Assembly: GCA_030123525.1 (NCBI GenBank)
Contig: CP126125.1
Span: forward strand, 2,604,001 to 2,668,000
Length of the DNA: 64,000 bases
Source: ELB16-189 sp018266435
GTDB taxonomy: Bacteria > Bacteroidota > Bacteroidia > Cytophagales > Cyclobacteriaceae
Reading direction: 5' to 3'
Made by a program: the position numbers and the translations under genes. Under the pieces are notes generated by a model. That model had not been told where the DNA came from. It did not search any database and worked only from the letters and a program-made list of their open reading frames with translations. Below, piece after piece: positions 17,566 to 25,866 of the stretch (its first letter is position 1; each line of letters begins with the position of its first letter).

Positions 17566-18057
17566 ATGAAAAAATGGAAAAAAATAATGGCTGGTTGTGC
17601 AGCCATTACCCTCATTATTCAGTTGCCTGTGTTTGCTCCACAAAAAAATTATTCTGAGGCTGACCCGGTTTACGATATTGCTAAAGTGTATGAGGTACCC
17701 ATGGATGTTCAGATGGAGTTGTATAATTCCTGCTATGATTGCCACTCTAATTACACTAAAGAATACCCATGGTATTATCACATACAACCAATCAGTTGGT
17801 GGATGGCACGGCATGTTAACCAGGCAAAAGCTAAATTGAATTTTTCAGAATTTGCCTCTTATTCACCTGAAGAAGCCGCTAAAAAATTTAATGATATACA
17901 AGATGTAATGGAAGAAAAGGCTATGCCGATTAAACCGTATTTGCTCATGCATGACGAGGCTCGCCTAACCGATGATGAGTATAAAGGCCTTGCTGAGTGG
18001 GCCACTCATTTACACGATAAAATAATGGCCAAGCAAGACTCGATGCAGAAAAAATAG
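17566..18057 (+). CDS. haem-binding domain protein (CxxCH)
   Basis: The 163-residue protein has an N-terminal signal or anchor helix (IMAGCAAITLIIQLPVF) and a single CYDCHSN haem c attachment motif at about 60, followed by YPWYYHIQPISWW and a LTDDEYKGLAEWATHLH segment. This is the layout of the Bacteroidota haem-binding domain family (DUF/Haem_bd). It likely carries a covalent haem in the periplasm. ATG 17566 is preferred to an in-frame upstream start because it begins the signal sequence (MKKWKK). A bidirectional terminator follows. Confidence 0.88.
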   Translation: MKKWKKIMAGCAAITLIIQLPVFAPQKNYSEADPVYDIAKVYEVPMDVQMELYNSCYDCHSNYTKEYPWYYHIQPISWWMARHVNQAKAKLNFSEFASYSPEEAAKKFNDIQDVMEEKAMPIKPYLLMHDEARLTDDEYKGLAEWATHLHDKIMAKQDSMQKK

Positions 18058-18092
18058 GTTTGAGCAATCTGTTTTCTTAGAAAATATTTCAA

Positions 18093-18124
18093 AAAAAATG
18101 ACAGCGGTGAGGCTGTCATTTTTT
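18093..18124. terminator. bidirectional intrinsic terminator
   Basis: The stem AAAATGACAGC/GCTGTCATTTT with loop GGTGAG is flanked by A and T runs on both strands and lies between the convergent haem-binding and DUF2911 genes. Confidence 0.88.
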
Positions 18125-18141
18125 ATTTCTGAATACGATTT

Positions 18142-18990
18142 TTATTTCAATGTTTTCTGAAGTTCTTCGTTCATTTTTACATATTCTGCATTCGATGCTT
18201 TTTCAGCGGCCGCTTTGCTGGTCATTGATGACTCCATAGCGCCTTTCTTATCGCCCAGTGCTTTTTGTATTTTGGCCTTGAGCAACCACACCCAGAATGC
18301 ATCTTTGTTGGTGAGGGAGGCAATCGTAGCCCAGTCCAGAGCTTGCTTCAGGTCTTTTCCGTTGTCGAAATAATAACTGGCAGCCTGGTAGTAGGCGCCT
18401 CCACCTGAACCAGTAGCCTTGGCAATGGATTCCATCACTTTGCTATCGAAGTCAACACCAATAGTGAATTTTACCGATGTGTTTTCCCACATCAACTGCA
18501 CTTTAGCGGTTTTGCTGTCGTCTGAAATATCGCCAATGTTGAATGTGAGCGTTTCAATTTTCTCGGCAAGTTTTTCAGGTTTCACTTTAAACTTGGCTGC
18601 TTCTTTGCTGGCATCGTATTTTGTAATGTTGCCGCCCAAGTCCAGGTCTTTGTAAAGACTAACTGTCCACTCGCTGGCACCCGGCCAGGTATAAATCAAG
18701 TATTTTCCGGCAGCTATTTTATTACCCTCTACGGTTACATCATCAGAGAAGGAAATGAATGTTCCGTTGTTGGCTCCTGTTCTCCAGATTGAGCCGTAAG
18801 ACACCAAAAAATTGGCACCTTCACCAAAAATTTTTCTGCCTTTTGCACGTGGCCGTGAGTAATCAATTTTTACATCGGTAAGCCCTACCGTGGTTGATAC
18901 CGAACCGGAAGGACTGGGGGATGGTGTCTTTATCTGGGCAAATGCAGTCAGTGAAACCACAGCCAGAAAAAGAGATACATAAGATTTCAT
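18142..18990 (-). CDS. DUF2911 domain secreted protein with C-terminal helical region
   Basis: The 282-residue protein has a signal peptide (SLFLAVVSLTAFAQ) and the DUF2911 domain at about 25-175, recognisable from VDYSRP-like KIDYSRPRAKGRKIFG, YGSIWRTGANN and AAGKYLIYTWPG. The remaining 100 residues are helical and TPR-like (DWATIASLTNKDAFWVWLLKAKIQKALGD). Function of DUF2911 proteins is not known. It is transcribed alone, with a promoter-like TAAATTTG box just upstream and a shared terminator downstream. Confidence 0.9.
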   Translation of the reverse strand: MKSYVSLFLAVVSLTAFAQIKTPSPSPSGSVSTTVGLTDVKIDYSRPRAKGRKIFGEGANFLVSYGSIWRTGANNGTFISFSDDVTVEGNKIAAGKYLIYTWPGASEWTVSLYKDLDLGGNITKYDASKEAAKFKVKPEKLAEKIETLTFNIGDISDDSKTAKVQLMWENTSVKFTIGVDFDSKVMESIAKATGSGGGAYYQAASYYFDNGKDLKQALDWATIASLTNKDAFWVWLLKAKIQKALGDKKGAMESSMTSKAAAEKASNAEYVKMNEELQKTLK

Positions 18991-19012
18991 ATAGTGAGTT
19001 GTTTTAGTTGTA

Positions 19013-19020
19013 CAAATTTA
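19013..19020 (-). promoter_or_regulatory. -7 promoter box for the DUF2911 gene
   Basis: On the - strand TAAATTTG matches TAnnTTTG exactly; TTTT lies 19 bases upstream where TTTG is expected. Transcription would start near 19006, leaving a leader of about 16 bases. Confidence 0.5.
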
Positions 19021-19141
19021 ACTTTGATCAGGAGAACATAAAATTATTTTTTGCGAGATTCACTACTGATTATCTTGCGGCAATGATTGGTGTATACGTT
19101 CGGCCTCTGACCTGATTTTTTTAACATATATTTAACAGGTA

Positions 19142-19732
19142 ATGAAATTGGAATTATCTTTTTACCAAAAGAGCAAGGTTACCCGGATAGCCCAACAACT
19201 GCTCGGCAAATTGTTGTTCTCAAAAATAAACAATTGCTTAACCAGTGGAATGATAGTAGAAACTGAAGCCTATTCTGAAATTGAAAAAGGCAGTCATGCC
19301 CACCGCGGAAAAACCAGGCGCAACGAAGTAATGTTTGGCGAAGGAGGAGTGGCTTACGTTTACCTTTGCTACGGAGTACACGAAATGTTTAATGTAGTAA
19401 CTAATGTAGCAAACAAAGCCGATGCTATTTTGATACGAGCCCTGCAGCCTATGGCAGGAGCAGACCTAATGATGAAACGAATGAAAGTTGATTCAATGAA
19501 ACGAATCACCTCCGGGCCCGGCAAACTAACCAAAGCGATGGGCATCGGAAGAAAATTAAATGGAATTTCATTGAGGTCAGATGAAATTTGGATTGAAGAT
19601 TGTGGCGTGAACATAAAACCAAAAGAGATTGTAACCACACCACGCATTGGTATTGACTATGCAGGCAAAGATGCACAGTTGCCGTGGCGTTATTTTATCA
19701 AAGAAAATGTATGGGTGAGCAAACTAAAATGA
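19142..19732 (+). CDS. 3-methyladenine DNA glycosylase (AAG/MPG type)
   Basis: The 196-residue protein is an alkyladenine-DNA-glycosylase family member that removes alkylated or deaminated purines in base excision repair. Signatures are the catalytic glutamate region MIVETEAY, the SHAHRGKTRRNEVMFG motif, the VYLCYGVHEMFNVVT segment and the late GPGKLTKAMGI stretch. Length is normal. Its stop overlaps the start of the OmpA gene (ATGA), although the two proteins have no obvious functional link. Confidence 0.95.
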   Translation: MKLELSFYQKSKVTRIAQQLLGKLLFSKINNCLTSGMIVETEAYSEIEKGSHAHRGKTRRNEVMFGEGGVAYVYLCYGVHEMFNVVTNVANKADAILIRALQPMAGADLMMKRMKVDSMKRITSGPGKLTKAMGIGRKLNGISLRSDEIWIEDCGVNIKPKEIVTTPRIGIDYAGKDAQLPWRYFIKENVWVSKLK

Positions 19733-21282
19733 AAATCAGATTTATTTTTGGAGTTATGTTTTTCAGTTGGGTGTTAACCTCAACCGGACAACAAGTAACA
19801 CCAGCACCCTTTAAGCTGGTTAACTCACCGTATGACGAGCAGGCACCGGTGATTTCGCCTGATGGAAAAACACTTTATTTTACTATTGCAAACCATCCGC
19901 AGAATGTAGGTGGGAAGCGCGATGCCGGAGACATCTGGGTATCCGTTTTATTGGAGGGACGCTGGCAACCCCCCATTCATGCCGGATCAGAAATTAATGA
20001 TGCCGGCTACAATGCCGTGGCCGGATTCAGTGCCGATGGCTCTACACTTTTTCTACTCGGACACTATGGAAAAAACGGTGAGTTGGCCCGAACACAAGGC
20101 ATCTCTTTTTCAAAGAAAAAAGATTCGGGTGGATGGTCTGCACCGGAGAATAGTTCAATTCCTTATTTTATAAACCGATCTGAACATTTTTCAGGTACAA
20201 TCAGCAAAGACGGAAACATTTTTGTGTTCTCAGCCGAGTCGTACGGCTCTAAAGGAGTAGAAGATATTTATGTGAGCTTGAAAAAAGGTAACGAATGGGG
20301 CGAAGCTATTAATCTTGGCCCGGTCATTAACACTTCTTTTCAGGAGTGGTCGCCTTCACTCAGCGATGACAACCGCACACTCTACTTTTCTTCTAACGGA
20401 AGGAAAGGTTTTGGTGGGTTTGATATTTATACGGCTACACGACTGGACGATAGTTGGACACTTTGGTCAACTCCGTTAAATATGGCTGAGCCACTTAATT
20501 CACAAGCCCGCGAATTGTACTACCGGGTGTACCCGGCCTTGTCGTTATTTACTACTACCCGCGACAGCGACCGGTATGGAAACATTTTTGCGTGGTTGGA
20601 TTCAACTCAGGCGGTTAAGCAGGATACTATAAAATTGCTGCCGAACCGCTACACTGAAAAATCTGTCGGAAGTTTTAAAAAAGTAAAAGTATTTGGTGTG
20701 GTTTCTAATTCTAAAAATGGGGCACTGATCAATGCAAAACTTTTATTCAAAACAGATTCGGTACAACTGCAAACTTTTGCAACCAACGGTAAATTTGAGA
20801 TAGAAATCCCCTCTACTAAAGTGTATCACATTGAGATACAAACCCCACATTATGTAAACCTTTCTGAAAGACTGGATATCCACACGTATGAGTTGCAAAC
20901 TCTGGAAATGAATTTTAAGCTTCAGCCTATAGAAGTAGGGGCCGTGATCAACCTGAAAAATATTTTGTTTGTTGTAGGCACTACCACGCTGTTAGCTGAA
21001 TCTTTTTCTGAACTGGATGCAGTACGAAATTTTCTGCACAATAACCCACAGGTAGAAATTTTATTAGAAGGCCACACCGATAACCGGGGAAACGCAGCGG
21101 CCAACCTCGTGTTATCAAAACAGCGGGTGGAGGTTATCAAAAAATATTTGGTAGCAAAAGGTATTTCAGCCAAACGAATACAAGGCAAAGGATATGGAGG
21201 AGCTAAACCCCTTACCACTGCCGATAATGAAGATGCCCGCAAACTGAACAGACGTGTGGAGTTTGTAATTGTGAAAGATTGA
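19729..21282 (+). CDS. OmpA-family outer-membrane protein with PD40 propeller repeats
   Basis: The 517-residue protein has a signal peptide (FIFGVMFFSWVLTSTGQ), then WD40-like PD40 repeats at about 25-260 (APVISPDGKTLYFT, FSADGSTLFLLG, PSLSDDNRTLYFSSNG), a carboxypeptidase-like region at about 310-390, and a C-terminal OmpA domain with ILLEGHTDNRGNAAANLVLSKQR and GYGGAKPL. It should bind peptidoglycan from the outer membrane. ATG 19729 overlaps the glycosylase stop; a longer upstream frame is rejected because the signal peptide would be internal. Length and architecture are common in Bacteroidota. Confidence 0.92.
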   Translation: MKIRFIFGVMFFSWVLTSTGQQVTPAPFKLVNSPYDEQAPVISPDGKTLYFTIANHPQNVGGKRDAGDIWVSVLLEGRWQPPIHAGSEINDAGYNAVAGFSADGSTLFLLGHYGKNGELARTQGISFSKKKDSGGWSAPENSSIPYFINRSEHFSGTISKDGNIFVFSAESYGSKGVEDIYVSLKKGNEWGEAINLGPVINTSFQEWSPSLSDDNRTLYFSSNGRKGFGGFDIYTATRLDDSWTLWSTPLNMAEPLNSQARELYYRVYPALSLFTTTRDSDRYGNIFAWLDSTQAVKQDTIKLLPNRYTEKSVGSFKKVKVFGVVSNSKNGALINAKLLFKTDSVQLQTFATNGKFEIEIPSTKVYHIEIQTPHYVNLSERLDIHTYELQTLEMNFKLQPIEVGAVINLKNILFVVGTTTLLAESFSELDAVRNFLHNNPQVEILLEGHTDNRGNAAANLVLSKQRVEVIKKYLVAKGISAKRIQGKGYGGAKPLTTADNEDARKLNRRVEFVIVKD

Positions 21283-21298
21283 TTAGCTGAGTTTATTA

Positions 21299-22984
21299 TC
21301 AATACCCAGCTGCCGTATCATCACCGCGGGTGTGATCGGCTCCGCCTTCGAGTTTGCCACCTTTTACTAAAATAGCATCTACCCGGCCGATATTTTTTCG
21401 AAGAACAATTTTATGGCCCATTTTCACCAAGGCTAAGCTATCACTTTTAGAGATAGCCCTCTCCTCAGGGACAACAATGTCAGGCAGCCATTGGCTGTGT
21501 ACACGTCTGGCATCTACTGCCTGCTGCATAGACATGCCGTGTTCTACCACGTTCAGAATGGTTTGAAATACAGAAGTGATAATTGTTGATCCGCCCGGAG
21601 TGCCCACAACCATGAATAGTTCTCCATTTTTTTCAACGATCGTGGGAGACATGGCACTCAGCATTCTTTTTTGAGGTTCGATGCGGTTAGCTTTGGTACC
21701 CAGCACACCAAACATGTTAGGTACGCCAGGCTTGGCACTGAAGTCATCCATTTCGTTGTTCAGAAAAAATCCCGACCCGGCAACTACCACTTTTGAACCA
21801 AACCATCCGTTGATGGTAGTAGTGCTAGACACAGCATTTCCTTTGGAATCAACAATTGAGAAATGAGTAGTTTCCTCTGACTCATAGCCGGCTATTTTTC
21901 CTTCCTTCACTTGTGCGCTTGGTGTAGCCTGATCGGGGTTGAAGGTACTCATCCGCTCATCGTTGTATTGGTCGTCCAGCAGTTCTTTTACCGGGACTTT
22001 ATAAAAATCCGGATCACCTAAGTATTTTGTACGGTCGGCATAGACTCTTCGCTCGGCTTCCACCATCAGGTGAATGGTTTTGGCCGAATTAAATCCCCAG
22101 GATTTCATTGGATAAGGCTCAACACATTTGAGTAACTGAATCAAACAAACGCCTCCGCTGGAAGAAGGTGGCATAGAAATGATTTTGTATTCTTTATATA
22201 TGCCTGTAACCGGCTCTCTCCATACGGATTTATAATTTTTCAAATCTTCATGAGTAATCAGTCCTTTGCCCCGTTGCATTTCAGATACGATGTCATCGGC
22301 TGTTTTGCCTTCGTAAAATCCGGCCCGACCGTTGTCTCTGATTCGCTCTAAAGTATGACCCAAGTCAATCCACTTTACCGTATCACCGGATTTCCAGTTA
22401 TTTTTTAGCAGGAATTCGGGTTTAATGCTATTGTATTTGATCAAATCAGCGCGTGACTCATTGAACCAATTGGCTTCACGCGAAGTAAGGGTAAATCCTT
22501 TTAAAGCAAGGTCAATGGCTGGCTGAACTAAGTCTTTCCAAGGCAGGGTTCCAAATTTTTTGTGGGCTTCCACCATACCATCTACCGAACCGGGCACACC
22601 CGAAGCAAGGTGGCCTGAAATGCTGAGGTTGGGTATAACATCTCTGTTTTTATCGAGGTACATATCGGTAGTGGCTTTAGCCGGAGCCTTTTCGCGGTAA
22701 TCAAGGGTGGCGACTGAACCATCTTTCATTCGTACCACCATGTATCCACCGCCACCAATGTTTCCGGCTGCCGGAAAAACAACGGCCAACGCAAACTGCA
22801 CGGCTATGGCCGCGTCAACAGCGTTACCTCCTTTTTTTAAAATAGCAACTCCTGTCTGTGAAGCTAATGGATGGGCTGTGACCACCATGGCCGAGTCAGC
22901 CATGAGTCCTGTCTTTTTTTCTGCTACCTGTTGTTGACAAGCGAGCAGGCCGATTGCCAACAAAAGAGTGAATAGTCGTTTCAT
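21299..22984 (-). CDS. ggt: gamma-glutamyltransferase, lipoprotein form
   Basis: The 561-residue precursor hydrolyses or transfers the gamma-glutamyl group of glutathione-like compounds. It has a lipoprotein signal peptide (LLLAIGLLACQQ), the large-subunit motif GGNAVDAAIAVQFALAVVFPAAGNIGGGG, and the autocleavage site ETTHFSIVDSKGNAVS with the catalytic threonine at about 368. The C-terminal subunit shows the GTPGGSTIITSVFQTILNV segment. It is probably attached to a membrane on the periplasmic side. Transcribed alone; a perfect -7 box lies upstream at 23033. Confidence 0.95.
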   Translation of the reverse strand: MKRLFTLLLAIGLLACQQQVAEKKTGLMADSAMVVTAHPLASQTGVAILKKGGNAVDAAIAVQFALAVVFPAAGNIGGGGYMVVRMKDGSVATLDYREKAPAKATTDMYLDKNRDVIPNLSISGHLASGVPGSVDGMVEAHKKFGTLPWKDLVQPAIDLALKGFTLTSREANWFNESRADLIKYNSIKPEFLLKNNWKSGDTVKWIDLGHTLERIRDNGRAGFYEGKTADDIVSEMQRGKGLITHEDLKNYKSVWREPVTGIYKEYKIISMPPSSSGGVCLIQLLKCVEPYPMKSWGFNSAKTIHLMVEAERRVYADRTKYLGDPDFYKVPVKELLDDQYNDERMSTFNPDQATPSAQVKEGKIAGYESEETTHFSIVDSKGNAVSSTTTINGWFGSKVVVAGSGFFLNNEMDDFSAKPGVPNMFGVLGTKANRIEPQKRMLSAMSPTIVEKNGELFMVVGTPGGSTIITSVFQTILNVVEHGMSMQQAVDARRVHSQWLPDIVVPEERAISKSDSLALVKMGHKIVLRKNIGRVDAILVKGGKLEGGADHTRGDDTAAGY

Positions 22985-23032
22985 GGAAATTATTTCAAGT
23001 TTACCGTTTTAAATGTATTATTTCCGCCTGAA

Positions 23033-23040
23033 CAAAAGTA
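23033..23040 (-). promoter_or_regulatory. -7 promoter box for ggt
   Basis: On the - strand TACTTTTG matches TAnnTTTG exactly, with a TTG about 21 bases upstream. The predicted leader to the ggt ATG is about 40 bases. Confidence 0.45.
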
Positions 23041-23075
23041 GCTTTACGAAGAATAATCACACAATTAATTGATGA

Positions 23076-23705
23076 ATGGGCTTGCGTAAGGAGAAAGCGG
23101 CTCGCCTAAAATTGGCCGTGCTCGATGCAACATTGAAGTTGATCGGCAAAAAATCATTTGGCGATTTATACGTGGACGAGATTTGTGCCAAGATCAAAAT
23201 TTCGAAAGTAACGCTGTTCAGTTACTTCCCTCAGAAAGAGGACATCTTACTTTACTATTTTCGTATTTGGTGCTTGAAACGGGCCGTTGAGTTGCATGAA
23301 AAGCCAAAAGAAGGACTAAGCGGCATTTACTTTATTTTTGATAAACTAAGCGAAGATGCGGAGAACAATCCCGGGATAATTCTGAGTTTGTTTGCTTACC
23401 TGGCCGACCTTAGGCGTACCCTCAAACCTTTTCCGGTGAAGGTGGAAGAAAAAAAACTGCTTTTTCCGACCATTGAAAATATTCAGAATGTAGAGATTCA
23501 ATCGATCGAGCAGTTGTTTGAAAAATTTTCTCTGGAGGCTATTTTTAAGAAAGAGATTACCAAAACTACATCTACACGAGACATAGCTCACTTGCTGATT
23601 GCAATTTTTTACGGATCGGTAGTTACGGCACACATTAACCAGATCACCCCATTGAAGATATTCTTTCGCAAAAATCTTGACTTTACCCTGAAGGGGCTTC
23701 AGTAG
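23076..23705 (+). CDS. TetR family transcriptional regulator
   Basis: The 209-residue protein has an N-terminal TetR helix-turn-helix at about 12-58 (AVLDATLKLIGKKSFGDLYVDEIC, KISKVTLFSYFPQKEDIL). The ligand domain is not recognisable. Two ATGs occur within five bases; 23076 is in frame. It sits upstream of a PaaG-like hydratase gene, separated only by a small lipoprotein gene on the other strand, so a role in fatty-acid or phenylacetyl-CoA metabolism is possible but inferred. Confidence 0.9.
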   Translation: MGLRKEKAARLKLAVLDATLKLIGKKSFGDLYVDEICAKIKISKVTLFSYFPQKEDILLYYFRIWCLKRAVELHEKPKEGLSGIYFIFDKLSEDAENNPGIILSLFAYLADLRRTLKPFPVKVEEKKLLFPTIENIQNVEIQSIEQLFEKFSLEAIFKKEITKTTSTRDIAHLLIAIFYGSVVTAHINQITPLKIFFRKNLDFTLKGLQ

Positions 23706-23908
23706 TTTATTTTCAGTGTTTGGGTTTTTGTGGTGCGTCTTTTAAACAGGTGTATGTGGCGAACGCCCACCGGAATATCAATCAGGTATTTATTACCGGC
23801 CGGCCACACATTATGAGTTTTAGGACGCAGAACTTTGGTGCTGGTCTTAGACGAGTGACAAGAGGTCAGTAGTACTGCTAATAAAATCAAAAAAACTATT
23901 CGCAACAT
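23699..23908 (-). CDS. small lipoprotein, function unknown
   Basis: The 69-residue protein has a clear lipoprotein signal peptide (LILLAVLLTSCHSS) and a basic mature part of about 50 residues (VLRPKTHNVWPAGNKYLID, RHIHLFKRRTTKTQ). No family is recognised. Its end overlaps the convergent TetR gene by 7 bases. The lipobox makes it more likely to be real than other short frames. Confidence 0.6.
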   Translation of the reverse strand: MLRIVFLILLAVLLTSCHSSKTSTKVLRPKTHNVWPAGNKYLIDIPVGVRHIHLFKRRTTKTQTLKINY

Positions 23909-23993
23909 ATTTTACAATGCCCTAAAATAGCTTTTTATTTCTACTTGCAAATTTTAACTTGACCGGCAAAACAATCAGACAATCACTGAAACT

Positions 23994-24776
23994 ATGGCTT
24001 TTCAATTTTTAAAGTACGAAGTGAATGGGGGAGTAGGTACCATTACACTTAACCGCCCCGAGGTATACAATGCACTGAATGATGAACTTACGTTTGAACT
24101 ACAAGAAGCTATCCGGTTAACGGCCAAAGACGATGCTGTACGAGTGGTAGTACTCACAGGCGAAGGAAAAGCTTTTTGCTCCGGGCAGGATCTAAAATCT
24201 TCTTCCCAACAAGGCAAGCGTTCTTTTCTTGAGTCGCTACGCAAGAGGTATAACCCACTTATTTTAGGCATGCGCAATTTGCCTAAACCAATTGTATGCC
24301 GCCTGAACGGTGTGGCTGCCGGTGCCGGGTGCTCCATTGCTTTAGCATGTGATATTATAGTGGCGGCACATAACGCTGTGCTGATAGAAGTATTTATTAA
24401 TATCGGCCTTGTGCCCGATTCAGGTTCGGGGTACTTTCTTCCCCGCTTAGTGAGTATGGCCAAAGCCTTTGAACTCTGCAGCATGGGAACAAAAGTGAAT
24501 GCAGCGGAGGCAGCTAAGCTTGGGTTGATCAATAAAGTAGCAGAAGAAGGAAAACTGGACGAAGCAGTGAAGCACTATACCGACTATTTTGCCAGTGCAC
24601 CGACCAAGTCGATTGGGTTCATCAAAAAGATGCTGAACAAATCGGCTACCTCATCGCTGGAAGAAATGCTCGAGTACGAAGCCTACCTTCAGCAAACGGC
24701 TGGTGATACGCACGACCACAAAGAGGGGGTACAAGCATTTCTAGAAAAAAGGAAACCGGTTTTTATCGGAAAATAA
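23994..24776 (+). CDS. enoyl-CoA hydratase/isomerase family protein (PaaG-like)
   Basis: The 260-residue crotonase-fold protein has the N-terminal TLNRPEVYNALND motif, AFCSGQDLKSS at about 60-70 and the oxyanion-hole region GVAAGAGCSIALACDI at about 103-118. The catalytic segment around GLVPDSGSGYFLPRLV has Asp in place of glutamate, as in PaaG-type 1,2-epoxyphenylacetyl-CoA isomerases. No other phenylacetate genes are in the window, so the substrate remains open; a general 2-enoyl-CoA hydratase role is the alternative. Confidence 0.88.
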   Translation: MAFQFLKYEVNGGVGTITLNRPEVYNALNDELTFELQEAIRLTAKDDAVRVVVLTGEGKAFCSGQDLKSSSQQGKRSFLESLRKRYNPLILGMRNLPKPIVCRLNGVAAGAGCSIALACDIIVAAHNAVLIEVFINIGLVPDSGSGYFLPRLVSMAKAFELCSMGTKVNAAEAAKLGLINKVAEEGKLDEAVKHYTDYFASAPTKSIGFIKKMLNKSATSSLEEMLEYEAYLQQTAGDTHDHKEGVQAFLEKRKPVFIGK

Positions 24777-25520
24777 TTATAGTCCGTTCAGCGAAATACC
24801 AATAGTCATGGTATTCATACCGGTTTGAGACGGGCCCGAATTTCCTGAAAAGTAAGGCGATAAATTATACTGCCAAAACACATTGAAGTTGCCAATGCCC
24901 AGGCGAGTGTAAAATCCGTAGCGCAACTGGTTTAACCCATGTGTTTGTTTGTCTTTGTACACGCCCGAAACTCCGTTTTGAGTATATTTTATTTTTGTGT
25001 GGCTCTCTAGTAAAAAACCAACCCGCCCGCCCACGGCTACATTAAACCCGCTCGATGGATTTTTTGGATTGGTATCAAACCTGAATTCTACAGGCATCAG
25101 GTCAAAGTAATTGGCTACGAGCATGCTTTTTTGTACACTCACCGAGCCCGAAGCAAAAAAAGGTAACTGAGTAACCTGCACCAAATCATACGATTGATCA
25201 CTGCCGATTATTTCACTCAGGGTATAATTGTTGGTAAACTTAAATCGCTCAAAGGCAAAGCCACCACCGGGGTTGTAGCTGAATTTTGATTTACCCAGTT
25301 GAATGGGGTAATGATAATAGACATCGAGTGTGCGCGACCCCCAAAATCCCTGGTTAAAGTTGGCAGGCCTGCTTTGACCGTTATTGAACCCCAAATCAAG
25401 CATGAAATATCCGGGAATATCCGGTCGATAGGCTTTCTTTTTTTTGTCTTGGGCATGTAGCGCGGCTAAAGCAATCAGCACTAAAACACAAGCAAGAGAG
25501 TATTTCTTTATCATTTTCAT
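24777..25520 (-). CDS. outer-membrane beta-barrel protein
   Basis: The 247-residue protein has a signal peptide (SLACVLVLIALAALHAQ) followed by a basic segment and alternating beta-strand pattern typical of small Bacteroidota barrels (PorT-like size), with GGGFAFERFKF, GGRVGFLLES and FNVFWQYNLSPYF. Start ATG 25520 is chosen since the upstream GTG extension adds residues before a clear signal sequence. Convergent with the PaaG-like gene, with no spacer. Function is not known. Confidence 0.8.
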   Translation of the reverse strand: MKMIKKYSLACVLVLIALAALHAQDKKKKAYRPDIPGYFMLDLGFNNGQSRPANFNQGFWGSRTLDVYYHYPIQLGKSKFSYNPGGGFAFERFKFTNNYTLSEIIGSDQSYDLVQVTQLPFFASGSVSVQKSMLVANYFDLMPVEFRFDTNPKNPSSGFNVAVGGRVGFLLESHTKIKYTQNGVSGVYKDKQTHGLNQLRYGFYTRLGIGNFNVFWQYNLSPYFSGNSGPSQTGMNTMTIGISLNGL

Positions 25521-25647
25521 TTTTATGAAGCGGCAAAAATACACTTTCCACCGACAAATTTCTTATTTTATAAAGAGCGATTAGCTTCTTTAAAAGTTTT
25601 ACCCGCCAGTAATTATTTCATCTTAGAGACAATCGGGCAGGGCAACG

Positions 25648-25678
25648 TTTGGCAGACGGATTTATTCTCTTAAATTTG
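25648..25678 (+). promoter_or_regulatory. promoter of tRNA-Arg
   Basis: TTTG (25648-25651) and TAAATTTG (25671-25678) are separated by exactly 19 bases, a perfect match to the Bacteroidota vegetative promoter. Transcription would start near 25684, about 12 bases before the mature tRNA. Confidence 0.85.
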
Positions 25679-25695
25679 CCGCTTAAATTTTTATT

Positions 25696-25769
25696 GGGCC
25701 CGTAGCTTAACTGAATAGAGCATCTGACTACGGATCAGAAGGTTGGGGGTTTGACTCCCTCCGGGCCCA
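25696..25769 (+). tRNA. tRNA-Arg (anticodon ACG)
   Basis: The 74-base sequence folds as a cloverleaf: acceptor GGGCCCG/CGGGCCC, D arm with GCTT/GAGC, anticodon stem TCTGA/TCAGA with loop CTACGGA (anticodon ACG, wobble A expected to be edited to inosine), and T arm with loop TTTGACT. The discriminator base is A. The CCA end is not encoded. Confidence 0.95.
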
Positions 25770-25866
25770 CAAATGTATTTGGTTAGGCCAACGATGTTGC
25801 CTATCTCGATTTTTAAACTTTTTAGTACAATAAGGCATCATTAGTTCTGTTTAAGGTAATAATAGA

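Noticed and set aside
24002..24532. 176-codon open frame on the - strand
   Set aside because: It is antisense to the PaaG-like gene and has low-complexity Ser/Pro/Thr composition.
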